Source: JACCTU01 sp963769665 (lineage in GTDB: Bacteria > Actinomycetota > Thermoleophilia > Gaiellales > Gaiellaceae). Taken from it: a stretch of DNA of 64,000 nt. Below the pieces are notes generated by a model, which was given only the letters and a program-made list of their open reading frames with translations, did no database searches and was not told the DNA's origin. Shown piece after piece: positions 16,611-24,721 of the stretch; positions within the stretch are counted from its first letter, which is position 1, and every line of letters starts with the position of its first letter. The stretch spans positions 620,001 to 684,000 of the forward strand of contig CAVYMQ010000003.1 of the NCBI GenBank assembly GCA_963769665.1, read 5' to 3'. The translations under genes were made by a program, and so were the position numbers.

Positions 16611-17153
16611 TTAGCGGGTGCGGACGGCGACGAGCACGGACTCCGTCGGCGAGACCTGAAGCTCCGTTGCGGCCAGGTCGGAGCGTTCGAGCCAGAAGTC
16701 ACGTACTTCGTCAGGCCCCGACCGCCCAGGCGTCAGGTCGTCCATCACGATCAGCCCCCTCGGCGCGAGCAGGCGGAGGGTCTCCTCCCCGTCGAGCTCC
16801 GGGTGCCGCTTCGAGCCGTCGTGGAAGAGCAGGTCGAACGGGGCGTGTGAGCCGAGGACTTCGTGCCAGTCACCGGCGAGCACATGCACGTTCGCGTCGT
16901 CGCGGAAGAGCTCCGCGGCTGCAGCCGCGCGGGTCTCGTCGATCTCCGCGGTGAAGAACGGCACCGAGGGCTCGAGCGCAGAGACGATCCAGGCCGCGCC
17001 GTACCCGACGCCGGTTCCGGTCTCACCGACGCGCTCGCGACCGCGCATCCCGGCGAGCACGTGCAGCAGGCGACCGGTGTCCGGCGTGCACGAGTTCTCG
17101 AAGCCGAGCGATGTCGCGAGCGCGAGGGCGCGCGCGACGAGTGGCGGGGTCAC
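16611..17153 (-). CDS. class I SAM-dependent methyltransferase, O-methyltransferase-like
   Basis: 180 residues from GTG 17153, GTGA overlap with the DUF1385 gene. SAM-binding motif I is ERVGETGTGVGYGAAW, with motif II FFTAEIDE (acidic residue for the ribose) and later FDLLFHDGSKRHPE, where an O-methyltransferase metal Asp may sit, then LIVMDDLTPG. The arrangement resembles small metal-dependent catechol-type O-methyltransferases. Substrate unknown. Last gene of a run starting with tryptophan dioxygenase at 20754. Confidence 0.8.
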   Translation of the reverse strand: MTPPLVARALALATSLGFENSCTPDTGRLLHVLAGMRGRERVGETGTGVGYGAAWIVSALEPSVPFFTAEIDETRAAAAAELFRDDANVHVLAGDWHEVLGSHAPFDLLFHDGSKRHPELDGEETLRLLAPRGLIVMDDLTPGRSGPDEVRDFWLERSDLAATELQVSPTESVLVAVRTR

Positions 17154-17920
17154 GCTCCTTCGAGGGCGAGGCAGGCGTCGAGCGCCGCGTTCGCGACCTC
17201 GAGCTGCTCGGCGGAGGGCTCGTCGGTGCCGACCCGATGCTGCAGCTCGTGTCCGGGCCGCGAGAGCAGGCGGGCGACCGGGTGCTCGGGGTTGCGCACC
17301 ATCCACGAGAAGATCTCGGTCGACACTGCGAGCGAAGCGAGCGTCGCACCTGCGCGCGCGAGCGGCCGCACGTGCGCGGGCGCTTTCGCCGCGAGCACGT
17401 TTCCGAGCGTCGCCGTGAGCAGGATCGGGCCGACGAGATGCGAGCCGCAGCGCTCGTGCTCCTTCGCGCGAGGCTCGTCGTGCTCGTAGGTTCCGATGGA
17501 AACGTGTTCCGCGCCGTGGTACGCCGCGAGGTCCGAGCTCCGGAGTGCGAGCACCGCCGGCGCGAACGAGAAGGCCGCGGACAGAACCTCCTGCGTCGCG
17601 GTCCCGAGCCGCGAGCCGCGAACGGCACGCAGGCCAACCGCGCTGGCGAGCATCGCCGCGAGCACGGCGGGCCGCTCGAACGGCAGGCGCGCACTCGGCA
17701 TCGCGCGTCGCACCGACGGGAGCACCGCCATCGCCTCGAGCAGCTTCAGCGGCCCCCGCAGAAACGGCGGCGTGCGTTCGTCGCTGACGAAGCGCTTGCG
17801 CTCCGCCGCGACGTCGATCGTCCCGTCCGGCCGCCGGACCGCGCAGCCCCACGAGGTCGGGCCGTGCACGAGCACGCCGTTCGGCAGCGCCATCCCTCCG
17901 AGCCTGAGCTTGTCGGCCAT
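17150..17920 (-). CDS. DUF1385 family membrane protein
   Basis: 256 residues. DUF1385 landmarks: LGGMALPNGVLVHGPTSWGCAVRRPDG at the start, AAYHGAEHVSIGTYEH in the middle with the conserved YHGAEH, RCGSHLVG, and the closing LQHRVGTDEPSAEQLEVANAALDACL. Several hydrophobic segments (PAVLAAMLASAVGL, VLSAAFSFAPAVLAL, LVGPILLTATLGNVLA) indicate an integral membrane protein. The family has no established biochemical role. Start ATG 17920, 9 bases after the peptidase stop; stop overlaps the methyltransferase. Confidence 0.85.
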   Translation of the reverse strand: MADKLRLGGMALPNGVLVHGPTSWGCAVRRPDGTIDVAAERKRFVSDERTPPFLRGPLKLLEAMAVLPSVRRAMPSARLPFERPAVLAAMLASAVGLRAVRGSRLGTATQEVLSAAFSFAPAVLALRSSDLAAYHGAEHVSIGTYEHDEPRAKEHERCGSHLVGPILLTATLGNVLAAKAPAHVRPLARAGATLASLAVSTEIFSWMVRNPEHPVARLLSRPGHELQHRVGTDEPSAEQLEVANAALDACLALEGA

Positions 17921-17929
17921 GGCTCCAGG

Positions 17930-19231
17930 CTAGCCGGAGAAGTGCTGCGCGGCGTCGCGGTAGAAGTCGACCGCGAGCTCGAGGTCGTCGACGGGGATCC
18001 GCTCGTTCGCCGAGTGGATGAGCAGCGTGGCGACCTCAGCCTCCATCGCACGCATCGGGAAGAAGCCGTACGCGACCGTGCCGAACGCCTCGCGCATCCA
18101 GTGGCTGTCGGTGAAGCCGGACAGGCACATCGGCGCGAGGCCGGCCTCGGGATCGTTCTTGCCGACCCACGCCTCGAGCGTGTCCCAGAGCGGCGACTCG
18201 ATCGGCGAGCGCGTACCGCCAGACGCTTCGATCCAGTCGAGCTCGTAGTCGCCGTCGCCGAGCACGGAGCGCACGATCGCCTCGGACTCCGCAGGCGTCT
18301 GGCCCGGCAGGATCCGCGAGTCGACGGTGATCTCGCAGAGGCTCGGGATCACGTTCCGCTTCTTCGACGCCTCGATCATCGTCGGCGCGTACGTCGGGCC
18401 GACGAGCGCCTCGAGCAGCAGCCCGAACATCGGGTGCAGCTCGCCGGCGCGCTCGAGCGCTTGCTCGATCGGCGGCACCTCACCGGTGACGGCGCGGAAG
18501 AACGCCTCCGTCTCCGGCGTGTGCTGCGGCGGGTGCTTGTAGGCGCCGAGCCGTTCGATGAGCGGAGCGGCCTTGAGCAGAGCGTTGTCGGCGATGCTCG
18601 GCACCGAGCCGTGCCCCGCGCGTCCGCGCGTTCGGATCACGAACGGCGCGCTCATCTTCTCTGCGGTCGAGACGAGGTAGAAGGGCTTGCCGCCGAGCTC
18701 CACGCGGTCGCCGCCGCCCTCGTTCAGCGCGTACTCGGCGCGCACCGCCTCGGGGTGCGCCTCGCAGAGCCACGAGAGACCGAAGCCGACGTTCACCTCC
18801 TCGTCGGCGGCCGCGACGAAGATCAGGTCACCACGAGGCTCGAAGCCGTCGCGGGCGAGCGACGCCATCGCGACCGCGTTCGCGGCCACCTCGCCCTTCA
18901 TGTCGAGCGCGCCGCGCCCCCACACTTCGCCCTCGTGGACGTCGCCCGACCACGGGCCACGCTCCCACTCTGCCGCGTCGGCGAGCACGGTGTCCGTGTG
19001 CGAGAGGAGCGCGAGGCGCGGCCCGTCGCTCGTGCCGGGGATGCGCGCGACGAGGTTCGCGCGCTCGGGTGTCCGCGCGTAGAACTCGCACTGCACGCCG
19101 TTCGACTCCAGGTACTCGCGCAGGAGCTCCGCCGCGGCCGTCTCGTTGCCCGGCGGGTTGACCGTATCGATGCGGATCAGCTCCTGCAGGAGCTCGGTCA
19201 CCTCGCCACGGAGCGTCGCGGTCGCGCTCAT
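17930..19231 (-). CDS. M20-family metallopeptidase/deacylase
   Basis: 433 residues. The two-zinc site is recognisable: first His-Asp in LLSHTDTV, bridging Asp in GRGALDMKGEVA, catalytic and metal Glu pair in FVAAADEEVN, and the last His in the C-terminal GFTDSHWMREAF. Residues ~190-300 form the inserted dimerisation domain. By family it cleaves a peptide or acyl-amide bond (ArgE/DapE/CPG2-like); the substrate is not determinable. ATGA overlap with the methyltransferase upstream. Confidence 0.85.
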   Translation of the reverse strand: MSATATLRGEVTELLQELIRIDTVNPPGNETAAAELLREYLESNGVQCEFYARTPERANLVARIPGTSDGPRLALLSHTDTVLADAAEWERGPWSGDVHEGEVWGRGALDMKGEVAANAVAMASLARDGFEPRGDLIFVAAADEEVNVGFGLSWLCEAHPEAVRAEYALNEGGGDRVELGGKPFYLVSTAEKMSAPFVIRTRGRAGHGSVPSIADNALLKAAPLIERLGAYKHPPQHTPETEAFFRAVTGEVPPIEQALERAGELHPMFGLLLEALVGPTYAPTMIEASKKRNVIPSLCEITVDSRILPGQTPAESEAIVRSVLGDGDYELDWIEASGGTRSPIESPLWDTLEAWVGKNDPEAGLAPMCLSGFTDSHWMREAFGTVAYGFFPMRAMEAEVATLLIHSANERIPVDDLELAVDFYRDAAQHFSG

Positions 19232-20022
19232 CGGCGACGGCCGATCGTGAGGAGGTAGTGCCGGGGCTGGCGGATCCCGTCACCGACGCGGTAGCGCTCG
19301 TAGAACTCGACCGTCGCCTGGTGGTACTCCTCGGCACGGTCGGGGTCGAGCGAGTCGAGCAGGGTCTTCGACGGCCCGAAGGACGTCGAGAAGAGCTGCC
19401 AGAGTTGCTCGCCCGACTCGCCGTCCTGTGGGGACTCGCGCTCGACGATCTCGAGTTCGAAGGCATCCGCGAGCAGCTCCCGCTGGTACTCCGGGCGACC
19501 CCATTCGAGCGGGCTCGGGAGACCGGGCGGCGGCGGCGGCTGAAACGTGGCGACCAGACGGAACATGTCGCCGATGCCACCCTCCGGCGTCCAACAGACG
19601 AGCCCCAGCCGGCCACTCGGTCGGCAGACGCGCGCGAGCTCGGAGGCCGCGGCGCGGTGGTCGGGCGCGAACATGTGTCCGAACGCCGATACGACGACGT
19701 CGAAGCTTGCGTCCTCGTAGGGAAGGGCCTCCGCATCGCCGACGTCGTAGCGGACATCGAGGCCCGCGTCGTTGGCGCGACTCCGAGCGGTGGCGACGAG
19801 CGTGGGCGCGAAGTCGATTCCGGTTGCCTGCGCGCCCCGGCGCGCAATCCGCTCTGTGACGCCGCCGGTGCCGCAGGCGACGTCGAGCACGGTCTCGTCC
19901 GGCTGAGGATCGACCCCGTCGACGAGCTCATCGTGGATGTCAGCCAGCTCGTCCGCGACCCGCTCGAACGGTGCGGACCCCCACATCGCGCTCTGCTTGA
20001 GCTTCAGCTCGTCGAACGCCAC
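19228..20022 (-). CDS. class I SAM-dependent methyltransferase
   Basis: 264 residues, GTG start exactly abutting the dioxygenase stop. SAM motifs: motif I VLDVACGTGGVTERIARRG, acidic motif in ATGIDFAP, DAEALPYEDASFDVVVSAFGHMF (motifs II-III), and GRLGLVCWTPEG. Like the UbiE/Methyltransf_11 family that modifies small molecules or quinones. Second gene of the dioxygenase run; substrate unknown. Confidence 0.82.
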   Translation of the reverse strand: MAFDELKLKQSAMWGSAPFERVADELADIHDELVDGVDPQPDETVLDVACGTGGVTERIARRGAQATGIDFAPTLVATARSRANDAGLDVRYDVGDAEALPYEDASFDVVVSAFGHMFAPDHRAAASELARVCRPSGRLGLVCWTPEGGIGDMFRLVATFQPPPPPGLPSPLEWGRPEYQRELLADAFELEIVERESPQDGESGEQLWQLFSTSFGPSKTLLDSLDPDRAEEYHQATVEFYERYRVGDGIRQPRHYLLTIGRRR

Positions 20023-20754
20023 TTACCACTCCTCCCTTTTCGCGAGCTCGGTCAGCTCATTCCGCACGTCCCACAGCTCCGGGTACATGCGGCTGTGGAT
20101 CAAGCGTCCGAGCAGCTCGACCGGCGTGCCCTGCGTGCCGATCGCGCCCGCGCCGATGATCCGCTCGACGACCTTGAAGTGCCGCACGCGCCAGAGCGTG
20201 ACGCGCTCGTCCCACTCGACGAGCGCCTCGGCGAGTTGGTACAGCTCCTCGTGCTCGCGGCCGTGGACGTAGAGGTCGACGAGAGAGAGGCCCGCGTCGC
20301 GGCGGAGCCGGTGAAAGATCTCCCCGAGCATCGGCGAGACCCTGCGCACCTCGCGGAAGCCCGGCGAGTCGAAGCCGCTCCCGTGGCCGAGCAGGGGGCG
20401 GACGAACGCCGTGTACTCCCAGGGCGACATGTGCTCGAGCATGTCGAGCGCGCCGATCGTGTTCTTCATGCAGTCGCGGGCCCGGTGCAGGAGCCGAAGC
20501 GCTCCGGGGAGCTCGCCGTCGCGGAGCAGGCCGACGGCGGTCTCGACCTCGAAGCTCGCGAGCTTCAGCCAGAGCTCGGAGGACTGGTGCACGGTCATGA
20601 AGAGGAGCTCGTCGCGGTGCGAGAGCTCGTCGGGCGTCTTCTGGAGGGCGAGCAGCTCGTCCGTCCGCAGATACCGCTCGTAGTCGCTGGGGGCCGTCCC
20701 CGGGAGGATCGGCTCGGAGAAGTCCTCGACTTCGGGCACGAGTCGTCGGAGCAT
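20023..20754 (-). CDS. kynA: tryptophan 2,3-dioxygenase
   Basis: 243 residues from ATG 20754. Family landmarks: DYERYLRTDELLALQ, LLFMTVHQSSELWLKL (substrate-pocket region), FVRPLLGHGSGFDSPGFR and the heme-ligand His in WRVRHFKVVERIIGAG. Opens the indole ring of L-tryptophan with O2 to give N-formylkynurenine, heme-dependent, cytoplasmic. No kynurenine formamidase or kynureninase is in the window. The start codon is only 9 bases from the divergent rarA reading frame. Confidence 0.9.
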   Translation of the reverse strand: MLRRLVPEVEDFSEPILPGTAPSDYERYLRTDELLALQKTPDELSHRDELLFMTVHQSSELWLKLASFEVETAVGLLRDGELPGALRLLHRARDCMKNTIGALDMLEHMSPWEYTAFVRPLLGHGSGFDSPGFREVRRVSPMLGEIFHRLRRDAGLSLVDLYVHGREHEELYQLAEALVEWDERVTLWRVRHFKVVERIIGAGAIGTQGTPVELLGRLIHSRMYPELWDVRNELTELAKREEW

Positions 20755-20763
20755 ACTTGTGCG

Positions 20764-22025
20764 GTGAGCGACCTCTTCTCCGATGCCGCCCGGGAGCGCA
20801 TCCCCGACATCGCGCCGCTGCCGCGCGCCTGAGGCCGCGCTCGCTCGACGAGTTCGTCGGCCAGGAGCACGTGCTCGGGCCAGGCTCGGCGCTTCGGCTC
20901 GCGATCGAGGAGGACCGCGTTCGCTCGACGATCCTCTACGGGCCGCCGGGAAGCGGCAAGACGACGCTGGCCCGAATCGTCGCCAACGCGACCGGCGCCG
21001 CGTTCGAAGAGCTCTCGGCCGTCTCGGCGACCGTCGCGCAGGTGCGCGCGGTGATCGCGGGCGCACGCGAGCGGCTCGGCGCGCAGGGCCAGCGGACGAT
21101 CCTGTTCCTGGACGAGATCCACCGCTTCAACAAGGCGCAGCAAGATGCGCTGCTGCCTGCGGTCGAGGAGGGCGTGATCACGTTGATCGGCGCGACGACC
21201 GAGAACCCGTACTTCGAGGTCAACTCGGCGCTGCTCAGCCGCGCGCAGCTCTACGAGCTGGAGCCGCACTCCTCCGAAGGCCTCGAGCGAATCGCGCTGC
21301 GAGGCGCGGAGGAGCTCGGCGTCGACCTGAGCAAGGAGGTCACGGCGCTGATCGCCGAGCGAGCCGGCGGAGATGCGCGGAACGCGCTCTCGATTCTCGA
21401 GCTGGCTGCTCAGACCGCACGCGCCGAAGGTGTCGACCTGGAACCTCGCCACGTCGAGGACGCGTCGACGAAGCGCCCGCTGGTCTACGACAAGGGCGGC
21501 GACCGCCACTACGACACGATCTCCGCGTTCATCAAGTCGATGCGAGGCTCCGACCCGGACGCAACGGTGTACTACCTCGCCGCGATGCTCGAGGCCGGCG
21601 AGGACGCGCGCTTCATCGTGCGCCGCATGATCGTGCTCGCGTCCGAGGACATCGGCAACGCGGACCCGCAGGCGCTCGTCGTCGCGGTCGCCGCCGCGCA
21701 TGCGCTGGAGCACGTCGGGTTGCCGGAGGCGCGGCTCAACCTCGCGCAGGCCGCGATCTACCTCGCGCGCGCACCGAAGTCCAACGCCAGCTACGTCGCG
21801 ATCAAGGAAGCGACCCGCGACGTGCAGGAGCGCGGCAACCTCCGCCCGCCGAAGTCGCTCCGCGACACGAGCTACGCGGGCGCGAAGAAGCTCGGTCACG
21901 GCAAGGGCTACGTCTATCCGCACGAGGACGAGCGCGGGTTCGACATCGACTACCTCCCGGACGAGCTGAAGGGGACGACGTACTACCGGCCGAGCGGTCA
22001 CGGCGAGGAACATGTCGACGAGTGA
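20764..22025 (+). CDS. rarA: replication-associated recombination protein RarA (AAA ATPase), apparent 5' frameshift
   Basis: The conserved body runs in one frame from CTG 20829 (LRPRSLDEFVGQEH...) to 22025, 398 residues. It has Walker A GPPGSGKTT, Walker B ILFLDEIHRFNK, sensor ATTENPYFEVN and the C-terminal tetramerisation part ending KGYVYPHEDERGFDIDYLP. The residues expected before it, MSDLFSDAARERIPDIAPLPRA from GTG 20764, are encoded in another frame and stop at TGA 20830-20832. One missing base near 20825-20830 (in GCGCGCCTGAGG) would join them. This may be a sequence error, a real mutation, or reinitiation at the CTGA overlap. RarA acts at stalled replication forks. Confidence 0.85.
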
Positions 22026-22425
22026 AGACGTCGTTCGCGCGTATTTCGACGCGCTGAACGAACGCGACTACGAGAAGGCGGCCGCGCTGTTCTCCGACGA
22101 CTGCGAGTTCGTCAGCGTCGCCAGCGGTGTGAAGTTCACGGGCACCGACTCGATGCTCCACGGGCTGCGCGAGTTCGCCGAGGCGTTCCCCGACTGGGCT
22201 GTCGAGGTGGCGAACGTCATCGCCTCCGATCGCTTCGTCGCGACGGAGTGGAAGACCACCGGCACACAGGAGGGCGTGTTCCGCGGCGAGTCTCCGACCG
22301 GGATCCGGTTCCGGCGCGACGGCTGCTCGATCGCCGAGGTCGAGGACGGGCGCATCGTCCGCTACCGGGACTACTACGACCGCTCCACGCTGCTCGAACA
22401 GCTCGGCCTGCCGTCCGTTCTCTAG
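22012..22425 (+). CDS. SnoaL-like/NTF2-fold protein
   Basis: 137 residues. The N-terminal helix VVRAYFDALNERDYEKAAALFSDDCEFVS, the AEAFPDWAVEVANVIASDR segment, and the closing GRIVRYRDYYDRSTLLEQLG strand are the normal SnoaL/ester-cyclase pattern of a cone-shaped NTF2 fold. Such proteins bind or isomerise small hydrophobic molecules; no catalytic set can be named. Overlaps the 3' end of rarA by 14 bases. Confidence 0.75.
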   Translation: MSTSEDVVRAYFDALNERDYEKAAALFSDDCEFVSVASGVKFTGTDSMLHGLREFAEAFPDWAVEVANVIASDRFVATEWKTTGTQEGVFRGESPTGIRFRRDGCSIAEVEDGRIVRYRDYYDRSTLLEQLGLPSVL

Positions 22426-22459
22426 GCTGAGGGCGACCATCGACGACGGGGGGGAACGC

Positions 22460-22888
22460 ATGGCGGTCGAGCACCGCGCACACACGACGTGGGAAGGCGA
22501 CCTGGCGAGCGGATCCGGCGTGTTCACGCTCGGCTCCGGCGTCACGGGGCCGCAGACGGTGACGTGGAAGGCGCGCGCGGAGGACGCCTCCGCCGGCACG
22601 AGCCCGGAGGAGCTGATCGCCGCGGCGCTGTCGAGCTGCTTCTCGATGGCCCTCTCGGGCGGCCTCGCCCGTGCGGGCACGCCGCCGACATCGCTCGAGA
22701 CGGACGTCGTCTCGACGTTCGAAGGCGGCGTCGGGATCACGAAGCTCGCGGTGACGGTTCGCGGGAACGTTCCGGGGATCGACGAGGACGCGTTCCGCGC
22801 GGCGGCCGAGCAGGCGAAGGAGAACTGCCCGGTCTCGAAGGCGTTGAAGGGGAACGTCGAGCTGACACTCGACGCGGCGCTCGCCTAG
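22460..22888 (+). CDS. OsmC/Ohr-type peroxiredoxin-like protein
   Basis: 142 residues, OsmC fold. The two redox cysteines are present: Cys60 in AAALSSCFSMAL and Cys123 in KENCPVSKAL, with the Glu in SPEELIAAAL. Typical role is thiol-dependent reduction of organic hydroperoxides in the cytoplasm. A G-rich stretch before the ATG (about 22449-22455) can serve as ribosome site. Convergent with the metallophosphoesterase gene (4-base overlap). Confidence 0.88.
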   Translation: MAVEHRAHTTWEGDLASGSGVFTLGSGVTGPQTVTWKARAEDASAGTSPEELIAAALSSCFSMALSGGLARAGTPPTSLETDVVSTFEGGVGITKLAVTVRGNVPGIDEDAFRAAAEQAKENCPVSKALKGNVELTLDAALA

Positions 22889-23550
22889 TCGGAGCCGCGT
22901 TCCAGACGCCGAGCGGAGAACTCGCCCAACTCACCGAGGTCCCGGAAGGCAGCCGCCGCGCGCTCGACGTCGTACTCGGTGCGTCGGAACGCGAAGTCGC
23001 CGTCGCGAGTCGCCCACGCCGCGCGGCGGTCGCCGTCGAGCGGCATCCCGGCGCTGCCGGGATTGAGCAGGTCGGTTCCGTTCGGCCCCGGCCGCCGGAA
23101 CTGCTGGTGGCTGTGCCCGAAGACGATGGTGCGGTCCCGCACGCCGGTGAGCATCCGCTCCTCGTCCGGCTCAGGCTGCGGCGCGAAGCTCTCGACGTCG
23201 GAGAGCGGCGAACCGTGCACGTAGAGCACACCGTCGAGCTCGACCTGCGCGGGCAGACGGTAGAGCCGGTCGAGCACGTCGTCGGGGATGACGCCGAGCA
23301 CGTACTGCTCGTACGCCGCCCGGACTTCGGGGATGTCGGGGAGCTCGCGCGTCCAGCGCTCGCCGTTGCCGCGAATCCACGTCGCGTTCGGCAGCGCCTC
23401 GAGCCGGTGGAGGGTCTCGAGCGGCCACGGGCTCGGGATTCCGTAGTCGCCGCCGAGCAGCCAGCTGTCGACGCCGAGGTCGTCGGCCTCCGCCAGGATC
23501 GACTCGAGCGCGGGCAGGTTGCCGTGCAGGTCGTAGAGCAGGCCGAGCAC
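22885..23550 (-). CDS. calcineurin-like metallophosphoesterase
   Basis: 221 residues. Two-metal site motifs: YDLHGN (Asp7, His9), LLGGDYG (Asp), WIRGNGERW (Asn in place of the usual GNHD pattern, as in YfcE-like enzymes), LYVHGSP and IVFGHSHQQF. Closest in style to the YfcE/MJ0936 type, which hydrolyses phosphodiesters. Cytoplasmic. Start ATG 23550 lies 6 bases after the response regulator stop, so the two probably form an operon. Confidence 0.85.
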   Translation of the reverse strand: MLGLLYDLHGNLPALESILAEADDLGVDSWLLGGDYGIPSPWPLETLHRLEALPNATWIRGNGERWTRELPDIPEVRAAYEQYVLGVIPDDVLDRLYRLPAQVELDGVLYVHGSPLSDVESFAPQPEPDEERMLTGVRDRTIVFGHSHQQFRRPGPNGTDLLNPGSAGMPLDGDRRAAWATRDGDFAFRRTEYDVERAAAAFRDLGELGEFSARRLERGSD

Positions 23551-23556
23551 GCCGCG

Positions 23557-23907
23557 CTATACGGCTGCTGCTACCGCGTGCTCGAGCAGCTCGGCGGCGA
23601 TGGGCTTCGGCAGCACCTGGAAGTGCTCGACGCGGCCCTGCATGCGTGCGTACGCGCCGACCGGGTCGCCGGTGACGATGATCACCGGGACATTCGAAGC
23701 CAGCTGCTCCGCGACCTCGAAGCCGTCCATCCCCGGCAGTCCGATGTCGAGCACGGCCAGCTGCGCGTGCTCGCCGTCGAGGAGCTCCGCGGCCTCCTCC
23801 CCCGAAGCGGCGGCGACCACCCGGTAGCCCTGGTCCACGAGGACGGAGACGAGGAAGTCGCGGACACCTGCGTCGTCCTCGACCACGAGCACAGGGCTGG
23901 GAGACAT
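23557..23907 (-). CDS. response regulator, receiver domain only
   Basis: 116 residues, receiver domain without output. The acidic pocket VVEDDAG (E10, D11, D12), phosphoacceptor Asp54 in VLDIGLPGMDGF, Thr in VIIVTGDP and Lys in VLPKPIAAELL are all present. CheY/Spo0F-like signalling by protein contact. No histidine kinase is adjacent. The start lies next to a perfect inverted repeat (23911-23929) shared with the divergent hydrolase gene. Confidence 0.9.
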   Translation of the reverse strand: MSPSPVLVVEDDAGVRDFLVSVLVDQGYRVVAAASGEEAAELLDGEHAQLAVLDIGLPGMDGFEVAEQLASNVPVIIVTGDPVGAYARMQGRVEHFQVLPKPIAAELLEHAVAAAV

Positions 23908-23910
23908 GCA

Positions 23911-23946
23911 CGGACCGTAACGCGGTCCGATCTGGTTTTCTAGAGT
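23911..23946. promoter_or_regulatory. inverted-repeat operator and -10 element in divergent promoter
   Basis: CGGACCG (23911-23917), a 5-base spacer TAACG, then CGGTCCG (23923-23929): a perfect 7-5-7 inverted repeat, as for a dimeric regulator. It starts 3 bases upstream of the response-regulator start codon and ends 11 bases before TAGAGT (23941-23946), a good TAnnnT -10 for the hydrolase gene. Bound protein would cover both promoters. Which regulator binds is unknown. Confidence 0.4.
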
Positions 23947-23947
23947 T

Positions 23948-24721
23948 GTGCTCCTGCACGTCCACGAGTGGGGCGACCCGGCCGCTCCGCCCGTCCTCTG
24001 CCTGCACGGCGTGATGGCTCACGGCGGCCGCTACCGCCGCCTGGCCGAGGACCGCCTGGGCCAGTTCCGGGTGCTCGCCCCCGACCTCCGCGGCCACGGA
24101 CGCTCGGGCTGGGAGCCGCCGTGGACGATCGCGCAGCACGTCGAGGACCTCCGCGAGACGCTCGAGAACGCCGGCATCGAGCGCGCGGCCGTGATCGGGC
24201 ACAGCTTCGGCGGGCGGCTGACGCTCGAGCTCACCGCCGTGGGCCTGACGGAGCGGATCGTGCTCCTCGATCCGGTCGTCTGGGTCCCACCGGCGATCAT
24301 GCTCGAGCGGGCCGAGCGAGCTCGCCACGAGCGCTCGTTCGCGAACGAGGATGAGGCGCGCGCCGAGCGTGCGGAGGCGTCGCCGCTCGCACCGCAGGCC
24401 CTGATCGACGAGGAGTTCCGGGAGCACCTGCTCAAGGGCGAAGACGGGCGGCTGCGCTTTCGCTACTCCCAGGCGGCGGTGGTAGCCGCGCTCGGCGAGC
24501 TCTCCCAGCGGCCGCCGGCGTGGGAGCTGCTCCAGGTGCCGGCGCTGCTCGTCGTCGGTGCCGACACGGACGTCACCGTGCCGGCGGTCGTGGACGCGCT
24601 GCGCACCGAGCTCGACGGCCTCGAGGTCGTGACGGTGCCCGGCCGGCACGTCGTCCTCTGGGACGCCTACGAGGAGACCGCGAACGCGATCGGGACGTTT
24701 CTAGAGGATGCGGGCGCCTAG
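23948..24721 (+). CDS. alpha/beta hydrolase
   Basis: 257 residues. Oxyanion segment LCLHGVMAHG, nucleophile elbow GHSFGG (Ser86), acid Asp in VVGADTDVTVP and His in VPGRHVVLWDAYEE give a complete triad; a helical cap of charged residues (ERARHERSFANEDEARAERAE) lies between. The annotated GTG 23948 is one base after a TAGAGT -10-like element, so translation may really begin slightly downstream (CTG 23954) on a leaderless message. Ester or C-C bond hydrolysis; substrate unknown. Overlaps the convergent arginase gene by 21 bases. Confidence 0.85.
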   Translation: MLLHVHEWGDPAAPPVLCLHGVMAHGGRYRRLAEDRLGQFRVLAPDLRGHGRSGWEPPWTIAQHVEDLRETLENAGIERAAVIGHSFGGRLTLELTAVGLTERIVLLDPVVWVPPAIMLERAERARHERSFANEDEARAERAEASPLAPQALIDEEFREHLLKGEDGRLRFRYSQAAVVAALGELSQRPPAWELLQVPALLVVGADTDVTVPAVVDALRTELDGLEVVTVPGRHVVLWDAYEETANAIGTFLEDAGA

